Part shown: positions 28,108 through 35,458 of the stretch, piece after piece
Numbering within the stretch: the first letter of the stretch is position 1
How the letters are laid out: every line of letters begins with the position of its first letter
DNA from: Candidatus Woesebacteria bacterium
Lineage (GTDB): Bacteria; Patescibacteriota; Microgenomatia; Woykebacterales; 2-01-FULL-43-14
Reading direction: 5' to 3'
Length of the DNA stretch: 43,618 bases
Assembly: GCA_020060105.1 (NCBI GenBank)
Contig: JAGVAV010000022.1
Coordinates: 1-43,618 of the forward strand
Notes under the pieces: generated by a model
Databases searched by the model: none
Told to the model about the DNA's origin: nothing
Seen by the model: only the letters and a program-made list of their open reading frames with translations
Made by a program: the position numbers and the translations under genes

Positions 28108-28182
28108 TGGTTGCGGGTGCCGGACTCGAACCGGCTTAAGCGAGATTATGAGCCTCGCGGGATGCCTAACCCCCCACCCGCG
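28108..28182 (-). tRNA. Initiator tRNA-fMet (CAU), atypical core; CCA encoded
   Basis: C1xA72 unpaired acceptor start (CGCGGGT...ACCCGCA), loop CTCATAA, TTCGAGT T-loop, ACCA end. Confidence 0.85.
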
Positions 28183-28216
28183 TCGATACTGCCATATTCT
28201 ACCATCTCAAAGTTCT

Positions 28217-28570
28217 TTAGTCAAACGAACTCAAAAAAAGATCAAACCACTTTTTCCAATTAGGCATTTCCACTACCTCGGGACTTATTTCTTTATCCTT
28301 AACAGTAATTTTTGGCATTACTACCACCGTTTCTTCTGGTCGACCTAAATTAAGTTTCTCTCGAGCTTCTTTTTCGACAAAATAATCACTTTGGCGAAAA
28401 GCCAGTTCTTCTTCCAACCTTTTATTCTCAGCCTTCACCTCCCTTAATCTGTTCTCAGATTCTTCCAACCGCGAGCTACTCTGATAAGAATCCCACACCC
28501 CTCGAGCCAAACTTACTACAAGGTAAAGACCTAAAATGATTAGTAAAATCCGCAAAAGAGTTTGTTTCAT
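28217..28570 (-). CDS. Septum formation initiator-like (FtsB/DivIC) protein
   Basis: N-terminal TM, coiled coil, FVEKEAREKLNLGRPEETVVVMP motif. Confidence 0.85.
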   Translation of the reverse strand: MKQTLLRILLIILGLYLVVSLARGVWDSYQSSSRLEESENRLREVKAENKRLEEELAFRQSDYFVEKEAREKLNLGRPEETVVVMPKITVKDKEISPEVVEMPNWKKWFDLFLSSFD

Positions 28571-28579
28571 CGCCTTTCG

Positions 28580-28609
28580 ATTATATACTCATTTAGCCTG
28601 CGGGTGCAA
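28580..28609 (-). promoter_or_regulatory. Promoter of FtsB-like gene
   Basis: TTGCAC-18-TATAAT, 9 nt to ATG. Confidence 0.65.
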
Positions 28610-28690
28610 CTCTGGTCAATTGTTTGAGGGCCGCACTTTAGTCACATTAGATTAACCACAAGTAAGAAATTTAAAAGCCCCATAGTAGTG

Positions 28691-28719
28691 TTGACAAGTA
28701 TTTTTTGTTATGTTATAAT
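28691..28719 (+). promoter_or_regulatory. Promoter of recombinase gene
   Basis: TTGACA-17-TATAAT (full consensus), 9 nt to ATG at 28729. Confidence 0.9.
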
Positions 28720-28728
28720 TGCGCTTGT

Positions 28729-29601
28729 ATGATTTCGGTTGAAGAAGCCCACCAAAAATTTGTTGAACACCTTAAGAGTCAGTCGCGTTCCAGCGCGACT
28801 GTTTTAGCCTATGGAAAAGATATTGAACAACTTAAAGAGTTTGTCAGCCAAATAAATAAATATCACGTTCATGAAGTAGAAGTAAAAGACCTTCGCAGCT
28901 TTATGAATAAACTTTCTAAGGAAGGTTATACCCCCAAAAGTATTTCTCGCAAGACCAATTCAACTAAAACCTTTTTTAGATTTTTAAAAATTAACGAGTT
29001 TATCACTGATGACCCCGCTCTTCTTTTAGAACACCCGAAATTTGAAGTCAAACCTCCTCGAATTTTAACTAAAACCGAGTACCGCGCCCTTAGAGATGCC
29101 GCAAGAAACGACGTGAGAACCTCGGCAATTCTGGAAATCCTTCTTCAGACGGGAATAAGAATCGGGGAGGTTGCCAATCTTACTTTAGTGGACATCAAGT
29201 GGGGCCAGGGTAATAAACCAGGCGAACTATATATTAAACCGCAAGAATCCCACGGCGAAAGATCCGTCCCACTAAACAAAGCCGCGGAAATGTCTCTGAA
29301 AAAATACTTAGAGGTGAGACCAAGCAGCGAAAATCCCCAGGTATTTATTACTAAAACCGGACGCTCTCTACTCGTTAGAAACATCCGCACGGCCATTGAC
29401 CGCTATTTTAGAATTGCCGGTATTAAAGATGCAAAGGTAAATGATCTTCGCCATACTTTCGTCGCGCACCATTTAATGATGGGAGCTTCTTTGGTAGTGG
29501 TTTCAAAACTTGCCGGGCATAAAAGACTCGCAACTACCGAAAAGTACCTTGATCTCATCAAAGAAAGGCCCGAAGAACCAGTCAAGTTAGAAGAACTTTA
29601 A
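28729..29601 (+). CDS. Tyrosine recombinase, XerC/XerD-like
   Basis: TGIRIGEVANL (Arg I), DLRHTFVAHHLMMG (HxxR-type box), GHKRLATTEKYL (His and Tyr); start refined from 28705 because of promoter position. Confidence 0.92.
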   Translation: MISVEEAHQKFVEHLKSQSRSSATVLAYGKDIEQLKEFVSQINKYHVHEVEVKDLRSFMNKLSKEGYTPKSISRKTNSTKTFFRFLKINEFITDDPALLLEHPKFEVKPPRILTKTEYRALRDAARNDVRTSAILEILLQTGIRIGEVANLTLVDIKWGQGNKPGELYIKPQESHGERSVPLNKAAEMSLKKYLEVRPSSENPQVFITKTGRSLLVRNIRTAIDRYFRIAGIKDAKVNDLRHTFVAHHLMMGASLVVVSKLAGHKRLATTEKYLDLIKERPEEPVKLEEL

Positions 29602-29742
29602 ATAAATTACTCAGCCCCCCCCAAATAACTTTCAAAAAACCAACCTCCAGCAGCAAACTGATAACCAAATTAATGGTTAAGTGTAAGTCCCACCTTCTAA
29701 GCACAAGAGTGCACCTTCCACATTATCTTAATCTTGTACCTA

Positions 29743-29818
29743 TGGTGGGACCGGGTGGATTCGAACCACCGAACCTTCACTTTATAAGAGTGCTGCTCTA
29801 CCGCTGAGCTACGATCCC
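29743..29818 (-). tRNA. tRNA-Ile with anticodon UAU; CCA encoded
   Basis: GGGATCG-TA-GCTCAGCGGTAGAGC-A-GCACT-CTTATAA-AGTGA-AGGTTC-GGTGGTTCGAATCCACC-CGGTCCC-A-CCA; anticodon TAT at the normal position. Confidence 0.88.
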
Positions 29819-29879
29819 ATTTTCGCCAGATATAAGAACATAAACTTCTTTTTGCTCCTCAGCTTCGCTGAGTCACAAA

Positions 29880-29914
29880 ATAAGAGTGCTGCTCTACCGC
29901 TGAGCTACGATCCC
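29880..29914 (-). repeat. Exact 35-nt copy of the 5' half of tRNA-Ile(UAU), ending at the anticodon
   Basis: GGGATCGTAGCTCAGCGGTAGAGCAGCACTCTTAT identical to 29784-29818, 96 bp apart, same strand, upstream of the full tRNA. Confidence 0.95.
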
Positions 29915-29956
29915 TTGTAACAAAAGAGAACTAAAAGTATTCCTCTATCGCTGCAA

Positions 29957-29985
29957 ATTATATCATTCAACGGTTTCTCCCGCAA
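29957..29985 (-). promoter_or_regulatory. Promoter upstream of tRNA half and tRNA-Ile
   Basis: TTGCGG-17-TATAAT on minus strand. Confidence 0.7.
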
Positions 29986-30023
29986 GAAATAGCCATAAAA
30001 ACTCATCTTATCGTTATTCAAAC

Positions 30024-30056
30024 ACGAAACTCGCTCCTTTAAGGAGCGAGTTTCGT
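30024..30056. terminator. Strong palindromic hairpin, possible bidirectional terminator
   Basis: 16-nt perfect arms ACGAAACTCGCTCCTT/AAGGAGCGAGTTTCGT around one nt; T-tract weak on both sides. Confidence 0.6.
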
Positions 30057-30201
30057 AAAGGCGTTATTAATCCCCTAAGAGATTGTAACCATAACCTAGA
30101 GGGCGAAGGTTATTGGTGTGGCGCTCTTAGTTTCCGTCCACCGGAAATCAAGCTAAGCTTGATGGATTTCGTTTTCTAAATCTACATGCATGCATGCATG
30201 A
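30024..30201 (-). ncRNA. Candidate structured small RNA
   Basis: No convincing ORF; nested inverted repeats CTAAGAG...CTCTTAG, ACCATAACCT/AGGTTATTGGT, ATCAAGCT-A-AGCTTGAT; promoter TTGCAA-17-TATGGT at 30236-30208 on minus; ends in hairpin 30024-30056. Confidence 0.45.
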
Positions 30202-30261
30202 TGTGTCACCATAGCACCATTTTAAAAACATTGCAACAATCAAACCTTCGTCTCTTAATTC

Positions 30262-31239
30262 TTAATTAGCAAAGTTTTGAGTAAACATTATGCCGCTACT
30301 TCCTCCATCGATCACCCCGATCCCTAACCGACCAAACTCGCTCCTCAAAATATTCTCTCGATGTCCAGGGCTATTCATCAAACCTTGATGAGCAACTTCT
30401 AGCGTCGGGGCGTAGGCCAGGTTTTCCCCCGCAACTTCAAAGGTCACCCCTCCCTCAAGCATCCGATCAAAAGGAGAAAGGTTATCAGGATTATAATGGG
30501 AAAAGTAACCCCGCTCAAACATATCTCGGCTATGCTTTCTCGCCACTTCCGTCAATCCGGGATCCCATTCCAAAGGCGCTAATCCCTCCTTAGCCCTCTC
30601 TTCATTAACCAAAGTAAGCATTCCTCTTTCAATTTCCTCATTAACCGATAACTGTAGGCTTGGCGGAAAATTTAACGCAACTGTTTCCCCAGAAATCGGC
30701 TTGGGATTAAAAAGATGGGCTAGATTCTTCGTCGGTAGTTGATGAATAAAACGCTCTAACGCCGGCTCCATCGTGTGTGTTTGGGAAAGAACGTTTTTTC
30801 CCCACCAAGAGGCTTCGACCGGCTTTCTAATTCCAAGGCCAAAAGGAAGGATTAAGGGCAAAAGAGTGAATACAACAACGAGAAATAAACCAATTACCAA
30901 GGAAGGAAAAACGCCCAACATTCGATCAAAAAACCTTAAAGGCGTTAGCGATAAAAAAAGTTTAGAAAACAACTTATAAAGAAAAGAAAGAAAATAACCT
31001 CCCAAAAAACCAGTAAGAATTAGTAAACCAAAAAAACTGACTAGCTGGCTTAAGTTTTGCCCTAAACGTAAATAGTTTGCGAAGAAGTCCCCTAAAGCCG
31101 GGTAATACAAAAGGGAAACAAAAAGGGAAATAACCGTACTAATAAAATTCAAAAGACCGCCAAAAAAACCCGTTTCTAACCCCTGCCAAATGAAGTAGAT
31201 CAAAACCAAGCCAATCAGTAAGTCAATAAAATTAAACAT
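30262..31239 (-). CDS. CvpA-like membrane domain fused to CAP/SCP domain
   Basis: N-terminal four-TM CvpA-like segment (NFIDLLIGLVLIYFIWQGLETGFFGG); C-terminal VNEERAKEGLAPLEWDPGLTEVARKHSRDM...GENLAY...MNSPGHRENIL. Confidence 0.9.
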   Translation of the reverse strand: MFNFIDLLIGLVLIYFIWQGLETGFFGGLLNFISTVISLFVSLLYYPALGDFFANYLRLGQNLSQLVSFFGLLILTGFLGGYFLSFLYKLFSKLFLSLTPLRFFDRMLGVFPSLVIGLFLVVVFTLLPLILPFGLGIRKPVEASWWGKNVLSQTHTMEPALERFIHQLPTKNLAHLFNPKPISGETVALNFPPSLQLSVNEEIERGMLTLVNEERAKEGLAPLEWDPGLTEVARKHSRDMFERGYFSHYNPDNLSPFDRMLEGGVTFEVAGENLAYAPTLEVAHQGLMNSPGHRENILRSEFGRLGIGVIDGGSSGIMFTQNFAN

Positions 31240-31315
31240 AATCTTACCTCTTGAAACGCTTCACATCGACAACTTAGACTAAACTAGGTTTTGCTCAAAC
31301 CACCCTAAAGAAATA

Positions 31316-31340
31316 GGCTCAAGACTAAAAAACTTGAGCC
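31316..31340 (-). terminator. Terminator overlapping the 3' end of the HD-domain gene
   Basis: GGCTCAAG-N9-CTTGAGCC, followed on minus strand by TATTTCTTT. Confidence 0.7.
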
Positions 31341-31960
31341 CTCAGTATATTGTTCCCCTGATGCGTTTCGTTAAACAGATCTCGAAGAAGAGCCTTCGCA
31401 CCCGCGACCACCGAACTAGAAAACCCCTCCTCTTGGATCTCTTTCTCCATCTCCTTGAAAGTCTTGGGGTCGTTGTCCAGATACGGTCTCTCCTTTCCAT
31501 TGAGGAAGACGTCAATTAGATCTGCCGCCCCAACAATTTGAGCATAGATTGTCGGCTCCTCAGAGCCCTCAGGATACCCCTTTCCGCCCAAACGTTTGTG
31601 ATGAAAACGGATCGCCTTAACTACTTCCTCAAGGCTTAGGGGATCTAGACAGCCTTCCAACAAACCTCTTACAGCGTCTGCGCCCAAACCCGGATGTAAA
31701 CGCACCGCCTTCATCTGCGAAGAAGTTAGCTCTCCTGATTTCTGAAAGACACTAAGATCCTGCCACTTTCCCAAATCGTGATAATTGCCAGCAAATAAGG
31801 CAATTATTTGATCTTCTCCAACCAGGTCAGCAACTTCTGCCGCAAACATACCCACACGTCGCATGTGATTTGTCAACCAGGTTAATCCACCAACAGTCTG
31901 AACTTGATCGAGTCCTCCCAGCCTTGGAAGCGCCGATTCCCTCCTCAAAGGTCCCAACAC
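31325..31960 (-). CDS. HD domain (degenerate HD-GYP-like) protein
   Basis: GNYHDLGKW, LHPGLGADAV, IRFHHKRLGGKGYPEG; TTG start with GGAGG upstream. Confidence 0.8.
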   Translation of the reverse strand: MLGPLRRESALPRLGGLDQVQTVGGLTWLTNHMRRVGMFAAEVADLVGEDQIIALFAGNYHDLGKWQDLSVFQKSGELTSSQMKAVRLHPGLGADAVRGLLEGCLDPLSLEEVVKAIRFHHKRLGGKGYPEGSEEPTIYAQIVGAADLIDVFLNGKERPYLDNDPKTFKEMEKEIQEEGFSSSVVAGAKALLRDLFNETHQGNNILRAQVF

Positions 31961-31993
31961 CTTCCTCCCCAGAATTAAAATCTCTACAACAAG

Positions 31994-32023
31994 ATTGTAT
32001 CAATACTTGATAGTATTAGTCAA
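31994..32023 (-). promoter_or_regulatory. Promoter with palindromic spacer upstream of HD gene
   Basis: TTGACT-18-TACAAT; palindrome AATACT-TGAT-AGTATT at 32002-32017 occupies the spacer. Confidence 0.65.
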
Positions 32024-32037
32024 GGTTTTTTTATCCG

Positions 32038-32367
32038 TCAGTTTGCTGGCAAAAGAATCTTGGAAAAAACGTCCAGAGGAAATAAGGAGGACCAAATACT
32101 TTGCTGGGAAAAAAACAACCACCAAAACACGTTCAAAATGATGATTAAGTTAAACCAGGCCAAAAGTTGAATCACCGCCATAAGAAAGGGGGGCTTATGA
32201 ACCATTAGCTGAAACCAAAACTTATTTTCCTTGTGGTGCAAGTAGTTAGGCAAGTAACGATAGGTAAACCACCAGGAAAGATAGCAGCTTGATAAGACCA
32301 AAGACCAAGAAAGGAAAAAGTTAGTTAGGGTCAAAAACAACTTAGCCGGTAGAAAAAACTCACTCAA
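32038..32367 (-). CDS. Hypothetical membrane protein
   Basis: 109 aa, three hydrophobic segments. Confidence 0.45.
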   Translation of the reverse strand: MSEFFLPAKLFLTLTNFFLSWSLVLSSCYLSWWFTYRYLPNYLHHKENKFWFQLMVHKPPFLMAVIQLLAWFNLIIILNVFWWLFFSQQSIWSSLFPLDVFSKILLPAN

Positions 32368-32383
32368 AGGATTCTCTCAAGTG

Positions 32384-33022
32384 TTATGAAGCCGATTCTT
32401 TACTGAGTAAAGAATCGATTTCCCTCTTAAACGCTTCAAAAGGACGGCCCCCCTCGTATTTTTTCCCGTTAATGAAAAAAGTCGGGGTTGCTCTTACTCC
32501 TGCTTTATCCCCATCTTCATAGTCTCTGTTGATTTTATCCTTAAACTTACCAGAATTTAGGGAATCCCTAAACTTGGCCAGATCTAACCCTAGTTCTTGA
32601 GCCAAATTCTCGAAAACAGCCTCATTTAAATTTGTCTGATTAGCAAAAATCAAACTCTTCATTTCCCAAAACTTCCCTTGTTCCCCGGCCGCTTCTGCTG
32701 CCTCCGCAGCTTTAAAGGCGTATTGATGTTGCTTCAAAGGAAAGTGCCGGTAAACAAACTTAATCCTCTCTCCATATTGACTAATCAACTGAGAAACTGT
32801 CCCTTCTACCGTGGCGCAGGCGGGGCACTCAAAATCGGAAAACTCAACTATCACCACCTTGGCCTCCTGGCTACCTTTAAACCAACTATCTTCCCGGACA
32901 AGCACTTCTTCGCTTGGTAAATTTTCCGTTTCGTTACTGCAACCTGCCAGCAGTAACCCGCTTAAAATTAGCAAACTAACTGTTAAAAAAACCTTTGTGT
33001 TTAAATAACGTCTTATATCCAT
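32384..33022 (-). CDS. DsbA-like thioredoxin-fold lipoprotein
   Basis: Lipobox LLAGC; VVIVEFSDFECPACATVEGTVSQL (CPAC); GVRATPTFFINGKKYEG. Confidence 0.93.
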   Translation of the reverse strand: MDIRRYLNTKVFLTVSLLILSGLLLAGCSNETENLPSEEVLVREDSWFKGSQEAKVVIVEFSDFECPACATVEGTVSQLISQYGERIKFVYRHFPLKQHQYAFKAAEAAEAAGEQGKFWEMKSLIFANQTNLNEAVFENLAQELGLDLAKFRDSLNSGKFKDKINRDYEDGDKAGVRATPTFFINGKKYEGGRPFEAFKREIDSLLSKESAS

Positions 33023-33065
33023 ATTCTTCTCATTTTAACATAGGTTGTAATAATTGGAAACAAAA

Positions 33066-33635
33066 TTATGACTGCCCCGCTTCCTCCAAAGCCTTTCGAA
33101 ACCCATTTGGATTAGGAACCTTTTCAAAAGTAATCGGTTCCACCCTGGAAGAAGTCTCAAAGGTTACCGTCACGTCGCCGTAACCAAGATATCGGCCAGG
33201 TAGAGGAACTTTAACCTCAATGCTGGTTTCCTTCGCCGAGTCGGTGATCACCTCCCTCTCCCACTCAATATCCGAACCCGCCAGGTTGACAACGGCAATC
33301 TTTTTGTTGGTAACAACGTACAGATAGTCTTTCCAATCCTGGTAGGATTTATAGCCATAAGCAATTAGGACAACTACAACAAGGAGGAAAGAAACTAACA
33401 GCAAGATGAAAGAAAACAAACCAAAGGTTAAAGAAAAAATAAGTAAAATTAAAAAAAATATAACGAGACCCAAAGTCAAAAGAGCTTGAGGCAAAAGAAC
33501 GACCCAGTGCTGTCTTCTCACACTGACAATTTCTTCCCCCTTCAAGGCCAAAATTAAAGACTTTAATTTTTCTGGAATCTTCTCGGAAAATTTATCTTTC
33601 AGATTAAGGCCAAAGTTTTTCGTTGGTATTTTCAT
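33066..33635 (-). CDS. Membrane protein with bacterial PH-like domain
   Basis: Two TM segments followed by DYLYVVTNKKIAVVNLAGSDIEWEREVI...GYGDVTVTF. Confidence 0.7.
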   Translation of the reverse strand: MKIPTKNFGLNLKDKFSEKIPEKLKSLILALKGEEIVSVRRQHWVVLLPQALLTLGLVIFFLILLIFSLTFGLFSFILLLVSFLLVVVVLIAYGYKSYQDWKDYLYVVTNKKIAVVNLAGSDIEWEREVITDSAKETSIEVKVPLPGRYLGYGDVTVTFETSSRVEPITFEKVPNPNGFRKALEEAGQS

Positions 33636-33816
33636 CTTCGAGGCTAATAGCTAAAACAGGACACGCTTTCGCGGCGGCTAAAATTGTTTGATCATCGTTT
33701 CCGGAAGGGTTAAGCACTACCGCTTTTCCTTCTTCATCTAATTGAAAGGTCTCCGGAGCAACACCGATACAACTCGCATTTCCAATACAAATGTTTCGAT
33801 CAACAGTTACTTTCAT
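33604..33816 (-). CDS. Small ferredoxin, [3Fe-4S]-like cysteine pattern
   Basis: VDRNICIGNASCIGVAPETFQLDEEGKAVV...AAKACPVLAI; second Cys of CxxCxxC is Asn. Confidence 0.85.
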   Translation of the reverse strand: MKVTVDRNICIGNASCIGVAPETFQLDEEGKAVVLNPSGNDDQTILAAAKACPVLAISLEDENTNEKLWP

Positions 33817-33879
33817 AAGCCCTCCTAAAACAGCTTCCTTCTTCCTAAACGCCCGTTTTGGTTATCAATCTATAACTTT

Positions 33880-34593
33880 CTAATATTTACTATTCTTAAA
33901 CCAATCAATTAGTTGGGTAATAAATTGAAAATAATGATCCCCCATTTCCACATCAAAGCTTAACTCAACTCTTTCTAACCCCCAATCGATTAGTCCCCCA
34001 GACCAGTGAGAGTTTAGATCCATGGCCAGAGCCGCCACGTTCCCCCGGCCGTAGCTTCCAGTCACCAAAAGAGGAATGCTTTCAGCACGAGTAATGTAAT
34101 TACTACCATTATACACAACTTTGCTCCCTGATAAAACCACCAGGCTACCCGTTTTAGGGCTAAAGTCGTTATAACCACAAATAATCGGGGGTTTAGCTAA
34201 ATTTAGACGCTGAATAATAGGATGATCTGTTTCCTTTCTCAAAAAAACTCCCTGATAGCAGCAAATTCGATCATCTTTCTTTCTTAGGGTCACCGGCAAA
34301 ATCTCTTCTAATAGGGAGCCTTGATAAAAACCGTCCTTACCCGTAAAGGAGCTCTTGCCTCCAGTCATAAGTAAACCTGACCCCTCCTCAACACTTTTCT
34401 TAATAAAGTCAAGGCTACTTAAGCTTAGATTTTCATGAGGGTATCCGTTAAAGATGTATAGATCGTACCTTTCATCTAAATTTTTTAGGGTGTCCTTCGC
34501 GCTCACTTGCTGAAAATCGTAGCGTTGAAAATCAAATATCCTCTTAAGGTAAGAAGAATTATTGGCGTGGTCTGTAAGAAACAATATTTTCAT
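33880..34593 (-). CDS. Glutamine amidotransferase-like fold protein (uncharacterised)
   Basis: MKILFLTDHANNSSYLKRIF...LLMTGGKSSF...LLVTGSYGRGNVAALAMDLNSHWSGGLIDW. Confidence 0.55.
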   Translation of the reverse strand: MKILFLTDHANNSSYLKRIFDFQRYDFQQVSAKDTLKNLDERYDLYIFNGYPHENLSLSSLDFIKKSVEEGSGLLMTGGKSSFTGKDGFYQGSLLEEILPVTLRKKDDRICCYQGVFLRKETDHPIIQRLNLAKPPIICGYNDFSPKTGSLVVLSGSKVVYNGSNYITRAESIPLLVTGSYGRGNVAALAMDLNSHWSGGLIDWGLERVELSFDVEMGDHYFQFITQLIDWFKNSKY

Positions 34594-34714
34594 AAGCAGC
34601 TGATAAAAAGTTAAGGACTAGTGACTAACTATCTAATTAATTATTATAATATTAATATCATCTTTTGTTATAATATAAATAACACACTGAAAGAAAAATT
34701 GCAAGGGGTTAATC

Positions 34715-35458
34715 TTAATCCCACTCTCCCTTAATCAGCGGTTTAATTGGGTAGTCGGCTCGATCTATCTTCAGATCATTAAAAACTTCCGCCGAATTGA
34801 GGTTTTCCTCTTCCCGGTCCAATTCTCTTTCCAACCCTTCGCTTTCTAGCTTTTTAGGCGTTGTTTTAAGAACAAACGTCACGTTTGGGTAATTAAAAAA
34901 ATCGGGGTTGTCCGGACTGATAAAGTCCTGGCGATCAAACTTGCTAGCTAAATATCCCGGCAGCGGAGGTTTATCTTTGATTTCTAGAAACCCTTCGGAA
35001 AGGGAACCGGGATTTTTCACCCGCAACCTAAAGGCGCCTTGAGAAAATAAATTAAAATCGCGTTGAACGGACTCAACTCTTTTCGGTAATTCTAAAAGAT
35101 AAATCAGCCAAGTCTCCTCTTTCTTCCTAATTAAACCGTAGCGCCCCTCACCAACCGGACGGGCCTCTTCGACTGTAACCACCCTTCTCTCTTGCTGAAG
35201 CTCCAATATTTTAGATTCCAAATGGCGTTTGATCTCCTCCGCATTTCGGGTAACCATTTCCGTAAACACCTCGACCGCTTCTCCCCCTTTTCTGGGAAGA
35301 GACTTCTGCCAACTGATTAATAGACGGTAAATTTCCTGGTCTTGCGGCTTCAAAACTAAATAAAAATGGTCTATTTCCTCCAAACCGCCCACCTCCCAAA
35401 CCCCCTCCTTCGGACGGACAAAAAAATAAATATCTCCCTTTTCCAAAATTTGATACAC
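34715..35458 (-). CDS. Conserved hypothetical protein
   Basis: 247 aa; GDIYFFVRPKEGVWEVGGLEEIDHFYLVLKP...GRYGLIRKKEETWLIYLLELP; precisely adjacent to the glucosidase gene. Confidence 0.6.
   Translation of the reverse strand: MYQILEKGDIYFFVRPKEGVWEVGGLEEIDHFYLVLKPQDQEIYRLLISWQKSLPRKGGEAVEVFTEMVTRNAEEIKRHLESKILELQQERRVVTVEEARPVGEGRYGLIRKKEETWLIYLLELPKRVESVQRDFNLFSQGAFRLRVKNPGSLSEGFLEIKDKPPLPGYLASKFDRQDFISPDNPDFFNYPNVTFVLKTTPKKLESEGLERELDREEENLNSAEVFNDLKIDRADYPIKPLIKGEWD

Noticed and set aside
29880-29914. Trans-spliced split tRNA as in Nanoarchaeum
   Set aside because: A complete intact tRNA-Ile(UAU) lies 61 bp away and no separate 3' half was found
29784-29914. Integrated mobile element between tRNA repeats
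   Set aside because: Only 61 bp lie between the repeats; no cargo, so at most a scar
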